A stretch of 64,000 nucleotides of DNA, taken from contig CAUJNA010003795.1 of NCBI GenBank assembly GCA_963377175.1, forward strand, positions 31,001 to 95,000, read 5' to 3'. Positions 47,630-59,305 of the stretch are shown one piece after another. Both the position numbers and the translations under genes were made by a program. The first letter of the stretch is position 1. Each line of letters begins with the position of its first letter. The notes beneath the pieces are model-generated. The model made no database searches, was not told where the DNA came from, and saw only the letters and a list, made by a program, of their open reading frames with translations. Source of the DNA: Effrenium voratum (lineage: Eukaryota; Sar; Dinophyceae; Suessiales; Symbiodiniaceae).

Positions 47630-50600
47630 GGGGTGGATTTGCATAACCAGCTTCTTGTCGGTGGATGAGCAGATAATCATATTGTCAGATTCTCATATTT
47701 TCTCATGCAGCTTATTGTTGGATTGTCAGATCAGAATGAACGGATTCCAACCATAAATCAGCTAAAGTTCCTTCCGCTTTCGACACTTTCTGCAACTTTT
47801 CGAAGTGAAGGATCACCTCCTGGCAGGCGGGGACTTTCCTTCAGAGGCCTAGGGGGAGGCGCCCTGTTCAATTCACTGGAAAGGTGATGAACAAGCAATG
47901 CCTGAAGAGGACACATAGTTGGCAATGACAGTGACCCGGGCGTGTTTTCGTCCCTTGTTGGTTGGTTCACCTGCGTGGAAGCTGTAAAGGTGATGCGTGC
48001 GCCATTTGACAGAAGGACATCGAGCTGAGTGCCTATGTGGGAAACTGAGTGCATGCCAAAACAGCGATGTGTCAAGCCACCAAAAGGGGCTAAGAGCTGG
48101 GACGCTCGAAAATAGGCGGATCTACAAGCGGGAACTTGCGGGCCTTGTTAGATATGAGAGTCGATGGAAGGTATGGTGCTTTCGAAAGCACCAAGGAACT
48201 TAATAAAAGCAGTATGGGCTAATTTCAACAAGAAGGCTTCCGGGTAGAATGGCTTTGAACGAAACCTGCTTGAAACGAAAACCAATCATTTGTGGTCAAA
48301 CTGACACGGAAGGTTCCAGTTTGGATTCCTTTTAACAACCAACATGTGAAAGAGTTGCCAATTTCGGACACGTCCACATTTTCCCCTGATAATTCGTATT
48401 TCCAGGTCCCATATATATGTATATATATATGTATAATATACTATATATGTAGTAAGACAATGCCCGACAATGCCCTGATTGGTTCAGCGAGGTTGCCGGG
48501 AAACCGAACTTACCGGGAAGCCTCTCGGTTCCTTTCTTTCCGGTCTTTTCTTTCTTTGGCTCCTTTCATTTTTTTTTCCTTTATCTTTTCCTACCAGTCA
48601 AACAAAGTGAACCTAAAATAGCACGAGTTGTGCACGGAACAAGTCAGCCTTCTATTTCCCTTTCATTTCCCCTTGCTCGTGTCCCGACTCGGCGATACCG
48701 ACGTGTTTGCCACGAGCAGAGTGGTATCGTATACCGTAAATATGGCCTCAGGTGGCGCCTGACGTCCCTGCTGTCGCAGACCGTCTCAAAACTCCCTGCA
48801 CATAAGGAGGCGCGCGGGGGAATTCCGGGAGGGCCCTGTCTCTGAACTTCACTGAGCAACGCGCTTCAAGCCAATAAACATCCCAAGACTTCAGCAAACC
48901 ACCGGTGTCTTCTACAGGCCCACCCGCCCGGCGAATCCTTCAACAAGTCCACCGGGGCCGGTTTTACTTGACCCCAGGTTACAACTCAAAATCGGACGGA
49001 CCTTCCGGCAACCGAGGATCAAGGCAACAACGGGAACCTCCATGTATCCAGAAAATGCCTCACACAACATCTTTGCACTACAAACATGCCGGCCTTCAGT
49101 CCCTTTTCTCGGAAGGTCCAAGATAAATTACAAGTTGAGACTCGAATTTTCAAAAAATGCATGTTACAAGTTCATCAAGCCGAGCTACTTGCCAACAGCT
49201 TCTTGCCAGCTTGTGGCAAGCTGTTGCAGGCGTTGCGGAGTTCTGCCAAATGCGCTAGAACTCATTCACGCCAGCGAACTGGAATCGATCAAATGCCTTC
49301 GTGCACCTTGCGGGATCTCGCACCGTGGCCACTCGGACACAAGCGGCACGCCAAAAGAGGATCTCGATCGAACTTCCCTGAGACACGTGTGGTGTGGCGA
49401 AATCCGAGGTTCCCACTCACCAATTCCGCAAACTCGGTCTAGAGGTCAGACCGTCGCAAATTCATTGCCTCACTTGCAATCAAAGCTAAGGTAGGCCAAA
49501 ACTGGCTGACATAAGGCGATTAACCCCAACCTGTCCTCAACCCCCAACCCGCAAACCCACCCGCCAATCACTGGCTTCAAGTACAATTCTGTCGGTCGGC
49601 CCTGTGATAAGGCGATTCGGATACCATGACTGGGGACTATGCTAAAGCGCATCTTTTTGGCCCGACAAATAGATCGGGGTCGTGGGATATTAAGCCAACA
49701 TACCTTATGATTGTGGGGAAAAGTTGTATTGTGTTGGAGAGTGCAAAGTCACCGTACAATATGGGGAAAGATGTTTCTGAGTTATTTGGCCCCTACCATT
49801 GCTTTGGCAAAAGCACCCGGCTTCCCTTGGCACCCAAAAGTAGCAACCCCAAACCCGGATTTCCAGTACCATGCTCAGTCTTCCACAAAACTTTGGGCCC
49901 CTCTTTGAGATTTCTCTATGGGGCCCCTGGTTCTTTGGTTCCATCTTAATTTGTAGGGGAGCCGGTGAGATGTTGTCTTATCGAGGATGACATCAACCTA
50001 GCACCACAGGGCACATGGCAGCTAGATGACAGATGCAAATCCCAAAATGAAATTAGACTCGTTTAAGGTTGAACTCACTACATGGGCGGGTGTTCCTTTT
50101 TGCGTGTCATTTTAAGACATAAAAAGGGGTACCCTCAAAAAGGCACACCAACTTGGGTTTATGAAGCAACTAGGGCTCAGTGGCAAGGTGAATATGAAAT
50201 AGCGTCCAAGCTGAACCCGTGATGATCTGCCCAGCGTTTGAACTTGGGAAGTCTCTTGATCCCAAGTCGAAACTTCTAGTGGGACACCGCAACACGGGAA
50301 GCCAACACCATTCGGCATGAAGATGGATTGACTTTGAATTGAGGAGGTCGCTTTGCTCGCTCGTGAGCCGGTCGCATCAGCCGAAGCGGAGCTCAGAAGA
50401 GTCTTCGCAGACGTAGCAGACCTGGTCCTTGAATTCTGAGCCTCAGGTTGAGCACAAAGACCTCATGCAAGTGCAACAGCCCTTCAGTTTGATGCCCTTT
50501 GTCCAACATTGGAAGTTGATAGAGCCCCTCTTGTCAGCCGTTGGAGGGAGAGTGCAATGTTTGCTGGAACAACCACAGGTCACAGTGGTTGATTGGAACG

Positions 50601-50690
50601 AGTTTCAACTGTGGACAAGTGCACGGCACCCGTCCCGCACCCCCACTGACCAGTGACGAAGCAGGACATGTGAAGACCAATGCTCACATA
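47630..50690. other. No gene; gene-poor intergenic DNA
   Basis: Three kilobases with many short open frames but none with a recognisable domain, and no family A-E element. A short ATATATATGTATAT tract is at about 48,413-48,455. A GC-rich stretch at 48,660-48,990 looks neutral. Confidence 0.4.
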
Positions 50691-50800
50691 ATATGGCCGC
50701 GGCTCAAAAACATGTACCAAAATAGCACCTTGATAAGTGCCACCAAAGACTAAAAGCCGCGTAACCCTACCAGCTCTTAATTTTTTAGCCACACCCGACA
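50691..50800. mobile_element. MITE family B, copy 5
   Basis: ATATGGCCGCGGCTCAAAA left and TTTTTTAGCCACACCCGACAT right; internal CACCAAAGACTAAAAGCCGCG. Confidence 0.6.
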
Positions 50801-50863
50801 TGAGTTCTACTCAGAACCTGGCGTTCAAGGTGTCTATTCAAAGGAAGCAGAGCAGCACCTTAT

Positions 50864-50976
50864 CTAGGCCCTCCAGTGGAGAGGCTAGAATAAGGGTGCC
50901 CTTTTTTCTGCAGTCTATTTTAGTAGGGGAAGCCTCCCCCAAAAAAAGGTGAAAGGGCACCTAGCTGGGGGACCTT
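50864..50976. mobile_element. MITE family A, copy 6 (113 bp)
   Basis: CTAGGCCCTCCAGTGGAGAG left, CAGTCTATTTTAGTAGGGGA centre, GGGCACCTAGCTGGGGGACC right. Confidence 0.7.
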
Positions 50977-51598
50977 GTTATGTGATGGCCCCCTAACCAG
51001 TGGCAGCTTCGAAGCTACCTAGAACTTGCACTTTTCGAAGGTGAGATATCAACCGTCACGTCTTGAATGCGAGTTTGATGCCAACGTGGGATAGACGGGT
51101 CTAGAACTTGGCACATGAAGCAGAACCGGCGGGAGCCCAAAGCAGCTGAACCCCTCTGAAACCAGTCACCCTAGGGAAATCCATGTGCATTTGACCAACC
51201 CCAGGGACACAAAACTAAGGGTTTCAAGTTCTGTTTCGCGCAAAGCCGAGCTCAAAGCATAAGATTGGGTTCTGAGACTATGGGAAAACAACTCTAAATC
51301 CTCTCGACCCAGCTTGATTGCCTTACAGGTTCCTGGAAATTTGGTGACCCTCCATTCGACGGGACGCCTCTGGGCTTCGACTTTGCCACTGACCCACGCC
51401 TCCGGCAGGACGCGGCACGGCCAGAGGAGGCGCTCGCGAGGTCTGGTGGACGGGCCGCAAGCGGATTGGGGTCCGTTTCCGTGGTTTGGCCCAAAAAAAT
51501 GCGAATCCTCTGGTAGCCCACTTAACATGGTAAGCCCCCTATAACCAGGGTTAGCCATTTAGCGAAGTCCCCCTATGGCAGGGAATTCCAAAACGGAT

Positions 51599-51713
51599 TA
51601 CTCCACCTCCGGTAGAGAGGTTAGAACAAGGGTACCATTTTCTTTTTGTCTATTTTAGTAGGGGAACCCTCCCAACCAAAAAAGGGTTTCCAGGAAACTA
51701 CTGCGGGACCTAG
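51599..51713. mobile_element. MITE family A, copy 7 (115 bp)
   Basis: CCTCCGGTAGAGAGGTTAGA left, GTCTATTTTAGTAGGGGAAC centre, and GCGGGACCTAG right. Confidence 0.6.
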
Positions 51714-52655
51714 ACAAAATGCGAATCCACGTTTGCAAATTGCCAATTTTTGGGGGTGGTTTTTGGGACAAGCAGAAGACTGTAAGCCAAAGGCTGACCC
51801 TGGACCGCTATTTGGGAAAGAGCGGCTGGAAAATGAGTAGAACCAAATACCAAAACTGACCCCCCCCCACCTCCCAGTGCTCCCCTTATTGGATGACTCA
51901 CGGCCGCACGGTGATGTATCCAGGTGTCCTTTTTCGGAAAACACAGGGAACACTGGAGTTTTTGATCACACAAGCGGTACAGGCCATCCATCTTTCAACC
52001 AAACTCACTCGTTGCGTTTGAGGGGTTTCCCCTGTTCAAAGGGGGATGCAGGTCTGGGGGCTCACAAAGCTGCCGGGACCTGTTCCCATGGAAAATGAAG
52101 GACAGCCCTACGTCTAGGGGGAGGGGGGGGGGGGGGTGAACATGGGATGCGTCCAAGCACACACGGAGCACTTGAGCAACGGAAAGGCCATGTGGGAGCT
52201 AGTCTTAAAATTACGGTCAATCGGTGTTCCAAGAAAGGGTGCGGGAACCGGTCTATGTTATGGTGATTTCACCAATGGCACAGTCCGGACAAACCCACGG
52301 TTCAGCAAGTTGGAATAATTGTAAGGAACTTGCCAAACTCGCCAAGGCTCGGAAAGAGCTTCAAGACCCCACTGCTTCAATTGGTTGTGGCAACAGTTCA
52401 GCCTTTGCAGCGTTGAAACAAGCCCGCCGGACCGTCGATCGGGCGAACCGATGCCTTGGGTTGAGGCGTTTCAGGCAGGCCGAGCTGCGCTCGAAGATCC
52501 TGACGACGGAGGTCATGACAAGCCTTTGTGTGGATTTGCCGGAATTCTGAGGGTACCCCTTTAAGCATCTCTACAGGGACAGCAGCAGGAAGCCAACCAA
52601 TTCAAATTTTCCGAATTTGAGAACCCTTGTGACACGTCACATCCCCCTTCTTGGT
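51714..52655. other. No certain gene
   Basis: Contains a G-tract at about 52,115-52,135 and an open frame at 52,224-52,550 with a basic, Arg/Lys-rich C-terminal half but no domain match. Not called as a gene. Confidence 0.3.
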
Positions 52656-52659
52656 CTCA

Positions 52660-52938
52660 TGGCAGTGTGTCTGTGTCCGTGTATGAGTTTGTCTGTGTGT
52701 GTCGGCATGTGTGTATGTGTGTGTGTGCGTGTGCGCGCAGGTGCGGGCGCGGGTGCGGGCGCGGGCGCGGGCGCGGGCGCGGGCACGGGTGCGTGCGCGT
52801 GTGCGTGCGCGTGCGCGCGCGCGTGCGCTGCGCGTGCGCGTGCGTGCGTGCGTGCGCGTGCCCGCGGCCGCGCGCGCGCGCGTGCGTGCGTGCGTGCGTG
52901 CGTGGGTGGGTGGGTGGTGTGTGTGTGTGTGGGTGCGT

Positions 52939-52969
<31 letters not shown>

Positions 52970-53590
52970 CGCGTGTGCGCGTGTGCGCGTGTGCGCGTTC
53001 GCGTGCGTGCGAGTGCGCATATATGTGTATATATACATACATATATATATATGTATATTATGTGTGTGTGTGTGTATGTGTGTGTGTGTGTCTGCGCGTC
53101 TGCGTCTGTGCGCATTTCGTTCCCTCCTTGGACAACGCACACAAACACAAACACAAGCACAGACACGGAGACAGAGATGCAAACTGGAACACAAGCAAAC
53201 CCCTCTCAGCATGCAATTCCATGAAAGCGTGTTGGTGTCCGTGTATGTGTGTCTGTAACTGTATTTGTGTCTGTATGTGTCCGTGTCTGTGTCACAGAAA
53301 CACACACAGACACGCGCACACACACACACACATGCGAACACACGCGCGCGCACGCAAACACACAGACACAAACACACAGACACAGACACAGACACAGAGA
53401 CACAAACACACACGCGCACACACTCACACACGCACGCACGCACGCACACACACACACACAAACAAATGTACCAATGTACAAACACACAAACACACAAACA
53501 CACAAACACACAACCACACAAACACGCACAAAACAAACACACACACACACACACGAACACAAACACAAACACACACACACACAAACTGCC
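52660..53590. repeat. Long alternating GT/GC tract switching to CA tract
   Basis: About 450 bp of (GT)n and (GC)n alternation (52,660-53,110), then a short ordinary stretch, then (CA)n-rich sequence (53,140-53,590). The two arms are loosely inverted copies, so the locus could form Z-DNA and a large hairpin. All six frames look open; the predicted Cys/Val or Thr/His proteins are artefacts. Confidence 0.9.
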
Positions 53591-54098
53591 GGGAGGCGAC
53601 TCAGTCCCCATATATGCGATAAATAAGATACTGTGTGCCTCAGCCGTCTTTAGTCAGGGTCAGCGCCGGCGACGAAGTAGTCGCCACGGCTTCGACCGGA
53701 ACTGCATGGCTGCATATGAGGAGTGTGAAGGTTCTCGCACGTTTGCCCAGCTGGAACACGTTGGTAGAACCCTCGCGGCACGATATGGTGCGCAAGCGCT
53801 TGTGGCTACTCACTCCGCCTCCACTAACGTACGCAGAGGGTAACCATCAGAACGCGACCGTGAATGGGCCTGTGGACTAGGGATTCGCGACATCCCCCAC
53901 TACGGTCAGAGGTTCATCACAACACAAAAACTGATGGCTCCTCGGCTTGCGTGTGTCTTGCAATCGCTCTACAATTTTTGTGTTCGGGATCGAGTAGACA
54001 CTAGCGGTCACTAGCGAAACGAGCCGGCGATGGCCAAATCGGGCCGAAGGTGCTGCCCTCGCGCCGACCCACAGGTGCTGATTTGCGATGAGCGCCTT
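53591..54098. other. Flank of the transposon; no certain gene
   Basis: A frame at 53,635-53,880 reads plausibly (VRVSAGDEVVATASTGTAW) but is short and unmatched. It may be an exon interrupted by the transposon that starts at 54,099. Confidence 0.3.
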
Positions 54099-54113
54099 CC
54101 CTAAGCTTCCTAG
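54099..54113 (+). repeat. Left terminal inverted repeat
   Basis: CCCTAAGCTTCCTAG, the exact complement of the right end at 61,844-61,858. Confidence 0.8.
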
Positions 54114-54520
54114 CAGCAAGGTTTTCAGGCTGGCAGCCTAAAATTTACAATCTAGCTTGCTAGAAGTCGAAAATGCAAGTCATAATTTTGTGCTGCCAGC
54201 CTAAAATTCAAGCTGGCAGCCTAATATTTACACTGCTATCTGAGGGCTGCCAGCCTAAATTTCAATCTTCTAGCTCGAAAACTAGCTTCCAGCATTCTTG
54301 CAAAAACAAGCTTCTAGAACACAACAAATCTGTCTTCTAAAGCTAGCTTCTAGAAGTGTGAATTTCTGGCTTCTAGAAGTCAACTTTTCAGAGCCCTTTC
54401 TGCTCAAAAACAAAGAACAGTTCCACGAGGCAAGCCAACAAGCAAACATATACATGTGAGAAGGGACAAACAGCATACACAGCAGCAAGCTGCTATTACA
54501 AGCAGCATGTCTGAGTTGCC

Positions 54521-54937
54521 ATGCTGCCTCTGAAAAAGCGCGAAATGAATTTGCAGGAGCTTGACAAGAGGCTGAAAAAGCCTGCTGAAGGCTCAGCAGA
54601 CAAAGGGCTGCACCATAGTTTGGTGGCTTTAATTCAAGGATGCATTCCAGATTGCAAACCTGAAGATTTTCTACCTGAGCCTGAGGAAGGCTGCAAGAGG
54701 CTTCACACCTTCTTAGGCTTGTGGTTCCCTGCCACCAACAATAAGGTGGACTGTGAAAGGAAGGCGCTTGCAGAAGCCTGCAAGAGGCTGCAGGTGGCAG
54801 AGGTCAAGTCAATTGTCAATAACATACGTGCTTACAGGCAATGGCTGCTGAAGAAACACAGGAACTTGAAAACAGGTGAGAGGACTGATCCTGTCGTCAG
54901 GGCTGCTGCAAAAGATCCTGCCAAAGGGTTTCGATGA
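54521..54937 (+). CDS. First ORF of the transposon, unknown function
   Basis: A 138-residue basic helical protein from an ATG about 420 bp inside the left end. Residues 60-90 (LHTFLGLWFPATNNKVDCERKAL) look folded; no known domain. Three of its segments coincide with hairpin motifs (54,579, 54,678, 54,775), read in two different frames as KPAEG/EPEEG and ACKRL. Coding character continues past the stop in other frames to about 57,000, so it is probably a first exon or a frameshifted remnant. Confidence 0.5.
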   Translation: MLPLKKREMNLQELDKRLKKPAEGSADKGLHHSLVALIQGCIPDCKPEDFLPEPEEGCKRLHTFLGLWFPATNNKVDCERKALAEACKRLQVAEVKSIVNNIRAYRQWLLKKHRNLKTGERTDPVVRAAAKDPAKGFR

Positions 54938-57000
54938 AAAAAGCAGCAGCCTGAGCAGCTTAGAGCCTGAAAAGGCAAGGGGTGGCGGCAGCAGCAGCAG
55001 CAGCGGCAAGATTGCCCGTTCTGGAGAAATTGAGCCTGCCGCAAGGCTGAGAAAGAAGACAACCTCGACGCACCCCTTAACTCCAAAGGCAAAGCCTGCA
55101 AAGGCTGTGCGCATGCTGTTCTTGACCCCTGGAAGTGAAACTTCTCCAAGTGCAAAATCTGTTCTTTCCATTTCAAGCGGCGAACTAGTGCCTGCAAAAT
55201 TCATGTCTCCAAAAAAAAAGGCAGCGCCTGCAAAGGCTGCGTGTTAAGAAGCCTGCCAGCCAAGGAAGGCTTAAAAGGCCAGCCGCTGATGGGCCCGCAA
55301 ACGCCAAGACTAACAAGAGGCTTTGGGAAACATCCCAAAGTTTTGGGTATGTGCACGAAACCAGGGCTAGCCAGAAAGCTTATATCAGAGCCAAGCCAGA
55401 AATGGCTGCGAACGAGTACTGCTTGGTGAATGTCAATCTCCCTGCAGGCCAGAAGCAGGATGAAGTCATGGATGCGCTTGTCAAGAAAGCACTGGAGCCT
55501 GGATGGACCAAGGAAAGTCTGTTTGATGAGAAATGCAAATTGCTTAAAGCTGGAAACGGCTGAGATATGTGAGCCTGAACAAGGCTGCGCTAAGATCGCA
55601 AAAGCGTCACATTGCAAAAAAAAGAAAAGAAAAAACATGCGCGTCAATTCAGGGAGGATCCCGAAAACAAATTACAATTTTCTGAGGTGGGAAAGATAAA
55701 CTCAACCCCCTGTTCTTGCTTTTACGGCTCAAGCCAAAACGGTTGCAAAAAAGGAGTTTCACGCACATGGTTGAACAGAGCATGTGTCCCCATCATCAAA
55801 AAGCAACACCTCACACGCCACCATCGCAGGCACACACACACACAGACTCACGCACCACGCTGCCAGCCTTTATGTCCTCCTCCACCGCCATGGCTGCGCA
55901 CATGAGCCTGTGGAAGGCTGTGGCCATCATTTTGATGGCTTGCCCTGAGCCTGGAAAGGCTGCCCACTTCGAATGGTTTGACCATGCCAGCCAATGGCAA
56001 GCCCTCCTGGAGCCTTGGGAGGTGGAGAGCCTGGAAGAGGCTATGGATTGTGACCCTGAAATGTACAATTACATCATGGGTCACTTTTATCTGGGCACTG
56101 GCTCCTCAGATCATCCGCCTGTGTGGAGCCAGCGCAGCCAGCAATGGCTTTTCCAGACCCAAGACGCTGGGCATGGGCTAGAGCTTGCGCAAGGCTTGGA
56201 TTTGGACTTGCTCTACTGGAGGCTGCGAGAAAATCAGAGGCGAAAAGAACAAGCAGCCTAAAAGATGAAGCCTGCAAAGGCTGGGAGAGCTGGCAGAGCC
56301 ATTGGTGGCAGGAGCCGTGGCAGGAGCCTGATGAAGGCGGGGCTCTCACAGCTCCAGCGCGAAAGACCGCGCCAGCTCCCCTACCTGGTTCAAATGAAAG
56401 GTATTTGACCAGGGGGTGGGGCAGTGCCTGCAAAAGGCATGCCAAAACAGGCTATGAGGCAAGAGGCGAGCCAGTGCCTGATCACCTCATGCCAAAAAAG
56501 ATAGAGCTTGCAAAAGCTTTCAAGAAGCAAATGGCCTGTTTGCTTTGGAATAGCAGGCGAGCCGCTGAAGCTTCTTGTGAGGACGACCTGCCTGAACATC
56601 CAAAGCCTCAGCCAGAACCGCCGAAGCCTTGTTGCAGCCCTACGAGCCCGGCCGACTACTCGGACACCTCCAGGCGCGCTCCATGGGCAAGAAAGGCCCT
56701 AGGCTTTCTTCTGTGTCTGAAGAGCCTGAAAAAGCACAAGAGCCTGCAAAGGCCCAAGAGCCTGCAAAGGCCCAAGAGCCCCAAGAGCCTGCAAAGGCTG
56801 AAGATGTCAATGTGAAGGAGGAGCAGACAGACGGCGAAGATCAAAAAGATGATTCAGGCAAAGAACAAGCAGCGAAGAAGAAAAAAAGAAGCCATAGCAG
56901 AAAGCCTGAAAAGAGCTCCGAGGAGGAAAAGCCTGATTGGGGTGATGGGCCTGACAAAGGCCCAAAGTCTGACACAGCCAAAGGCTAAGCCTGAAAAAGG
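54876..57000 (+). pseudogene. Fragmented ORF block 1 of the transposon
   Basis: Overlapping + strand frames (54,876-55,247; 55,351-55,563; 55,716-56,261; 56,123-56,815; 56,629-56,988) are Lys/Ala/Glu/Pro-rich, with repeated EPAKA or QEPAKA units near 56,725-56,800 and basic KKKKR patches that could be nuclear signals. The frame changes repeatedly. Either introns or frameshifts separate the parts. AGCC...GGCT hairpins occur throughout. No enzyme motif is visible. Confidence 0.4.
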
Positions 57001-57109
57001 CTGGAGAGCCTGCAAAGGCTGTGCTGCCACCTGAGCAGCTGGGCAAACGACGCTCACGAGTTTTTGAAAAAAACGCAACTTGCAGCTGGCGGGTTCTCCC
57101 ACAATTTCT

Positions 57110-58020
57110 TTGGCTAGCACGATCCAACCCTAATTTTTCAGGACTGGACGGGTGTCACTACTAGCTTCTGAGGTTGGAAATAGGGGGTCCCAAATGGGCC
57201 CTGTGCGAATCCGAGCCGGGGGCACCTAATCCTTGAGGAAAACACACCCACTGTGGCAGCAGTCTCTGTGGCCCTGGATCTGTTTCAGGCAAGAACTTGA
57301 TGTTACAGATGGGTTGATGGGGTACTGGAAGTCCCTGTTGTATGTGTTGTAGTACCTGGAGAGCGAAGCCGCAAGTCCTTTTCTACACAAACACGGTGTA
57401 AGCCATACTGCGTGGTTGAATGAAGGGCCTTGAGCCAAAGTGATTACAATGATTGCCATGAGGTCAAAACTGGTCAAAACAGAACACACCCCGCGCCACA
57501 CACCCGAAACAGGGGAGCAGCAAGATCCAATCCTAATCCCTCAGGACTGGACGGGTGTTATTACTTGCTTCTGAGGTTGGAAATAAGGGGTCCCAAATGG
57601 GCCCTGTGCGAGCACCTAATCCCTAAAGAAAAAATGCCCACTGTGGCAGCAGTCTCTGTGGCCTTGGATCTGTTTCAGGCAAGAGCCTGATGTTACAGAT
57701 GGAGTGATGGGATACTGGAAGTCCCTGTTGTATGTGGTGTAGTACCTGGAGAGCAAAGCCGCAAGTCCTTTTCTATACGGGCACGGTGTAAGCTATACTG
57801 CGTGGTTGCACGAAGGGCCTTGAGCCAAAAGTGATTACAATGATTGCCATGAGGTCAAGACTGCTCAAAACAGAACACACCCCGCACCACACACCCCAAA
57901 CAGGGGAGCAGCAAGATCCAATCCTAATCCCTAAGGAATAATTCCCCACTGCGGTAGCAGTCTCTGTGGCCCTGGATCTGTTTCAGGTAAGAACCTGGTG
58001 TTACAGATGGATTGACAGCT
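57110..58020. repeat. Tandem repeat inside the transposon, period about 390 bp
   Basis: CACTGTGGCAGCAGTCTCTG occurs at about 57,249 and 57,639 and, with changes, at about 57,948. Each unit carries CTGGACGGGTGT, GAGGTTGGAAAT and GATCTGTTTCAGG. The third unit has a deletion of about 80 bp. It has no AGCC...GGCT hairpins and no gene. Confidence 0.85.
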
Positions 58021-58079
58021 TGACCCAACCCCAATCCCTGTGGGCTGGTCCCCCTACTAAAAATGGTCAAGGTTTTCCA

Positions 58080-58290
58080 AAAAATAATAATCTGAAATTC
58101 AGACTTTCAGACTTTTAGACGTTTGTTAGTTTCGATTCAATATGCAATATAAATCAGCTAAGGGGCAAAAGTCTGAAATTCAGACTTTCAGACTTTAGAC
58201 TTTTGCTAGTTTAAATTGAAAACTTAATATAAATCAGCTAAAGGGCAAAAGTCTGAAATTCAGACTTTCAGACTTTTAGGCTTTGAACCA
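58080..58290. repeat. Three-copy palindromic tandem repeat, about 80 bp
   Basis: TCTGAAATTCAGACTTTCAG recurs three times with an ATATAAATCAGCTAA spacer. The core AAAGTCTGAAATTCAGACTTT-type sequence is nearly self-complementary. It lies just ahead of the second ORF and could be a binding array for an element-encoded protein. Confidence 0.75.
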
Positions 58291-58450
58291 TGTCTCCCTC
58301 AGCAGTGGCTTGCGCAGATTTCGAATAAATGAATAGTCCATCAAAACCTTTGAGCGTCCAAAGCTCAAACACTAGACCCAAAGCAAGCAAAAAACAAAAA
58401 GCAGAGAAACAAGCTCGAGCCTAGCACAGCCGCCGCATAGGATCGAAGCC

Positions 58451-59305
58451 ATGCCACCAAAGAAGCGGCCAGCTGCCCGGGTGAAGCTGGAGAAGCGGAC
58501 CCCTGAAAAGAAAGCGAAAGTTGAGCCTAGAAAGGCTGAAGAACTAGAGCCTGGAGAGGCTGAGGAACTAGAGCCTGGAGAGGCTGAGGCTAGGGCAGAA
58601 CAGCAGGGCTTGGATGGCAAAAAAAAATCAGAGCCTGCAATGGCCGAGCCAAGTGTTCAGCCAGTTCAGGCAGAGGAAGCCGCGTCTGCCAATAAGCTTG
58701 ATAAGGCTAGTCCCAAAGCAAAGGCAAACCCCAAGAACAAAGCCCAGAAGCATCCACCTCCCCCTAAGAAAGCATGGAATGATGTCAATTACCAAATGAA
58801 CAAGCTTGAGAAAGCTGGGAAGCCCGAGCTTCCTCAAGCTTGGAAAAAGGCTCAAGCTAACGGCCAACAAACCAGGAGGGAGTTTTATTACCAAGTCTTC
58901 CTGCTTAACCCCACTGTAGCTAAAAAGGAGAGCCACAAAGAGAGCCTGGAAAGGCTGAAGGTGCAGAACACCCTCACCAAGGGTTGGTTCACCAAGTGGG
59001 ACATTGGCAAAATGGAAGGCGCTGATCCAAGTTTGCCAATGTTCGAGGATCTCTGCACGGCAGCCGTGGAAGGCTTAAAAGAAAGGAACCACGAGGTCCT
59101 TGCCTGGGCAAAGCTAGGCATCAAACAATACTATTATGAAAAAGAAGGGCCTACAAAGGAAAAGCAAAGCAATGAGAGCCTGACAAAGGCTAAACAAAGG
59201 GTTGACATGGAAAGCTTTCACATCTGCAGTGGACAAGCTCGTCTTGCTGAAGGACACTTTGGAGGCAAAGTAAAAAAACGAACCAAGCCAGCAAATGGCT
59301 GCTAG
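58451..59305 (+). CDS. Basic protein of the transposon, possible DNA-binding subunit
   Basis: A 284-residue protein. Residues 1-110 are Lys/Ala/Pro/Glu-rich and probably disordered (MPPKKRPAARVKLEKR start, EELEPGEAE repeats), with nuclear-signal-like clusters. Residues 110-260 form a compact helical region (KAWNDVNYQMNKLEKAGKPEL; LTKGWFTKWDIGKMEG). The ATG has a purine at -3. The next ORF (59,295-59,528) overlaps its end in another frame. By position it may be the N-terminal part of the transposase or a TnpA-like accessory protein. Hairpin motifs fall in several frames within it. Confidence 0.5.
   Translation: MPPKKRPAARVKLEKRTPEKKAKVEPRKAEELEPGEAEELEPGEAEARAEQQGLDGKKKSEPAMAEPSVQPVQAEEAASANKLDKASPKAKANPKNKAQKHPPPPKKAWNDVNYQMNKLEKAGKPELPQAWKKAQANGQQTRREFYYQVFLLNPTVAKKESHKESLERLKVQNTLTKGWFTKWDIGKMEGADPSLPMFEDLCTAAVEGLKERNHEVLAWAKLGIKQYYYEKEGPTKEKQSNESLTKAKQRVDMESFHICSGQARLAEGHFGGKVKKRTKPANGC

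Noticed and set aside
41464..50800. GGCTCAAAA ends of MITE family B compared with the dinoflagellate spliced leader (…TTTTGGCTCAAG)
   Set aside because: The match is only about 8 bases, both ends of the element carry it as an inverted repeat, and no full leader is present, so it is treated as a terminal repeat, not a relic leader.
53100..53600. CRISPR-like spacing in the CA repeat region
   Set aside because: No constant repeat with unique spacers; simple dinucleotide variation only.
52602..53843. Several 120-320 codon ORFs rich in Cys/Val or Thr/His
   Set aside because: Produced by alternating GT/GC and CA repeats that lack stop codons in all frames.
54099..54104. CCCTAA at the transposon end as a telomere repeat
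   Set aside because: Only one unit, mirrored at the other end as part of a 15-bp inverted repeat; no tandem telomeric array.
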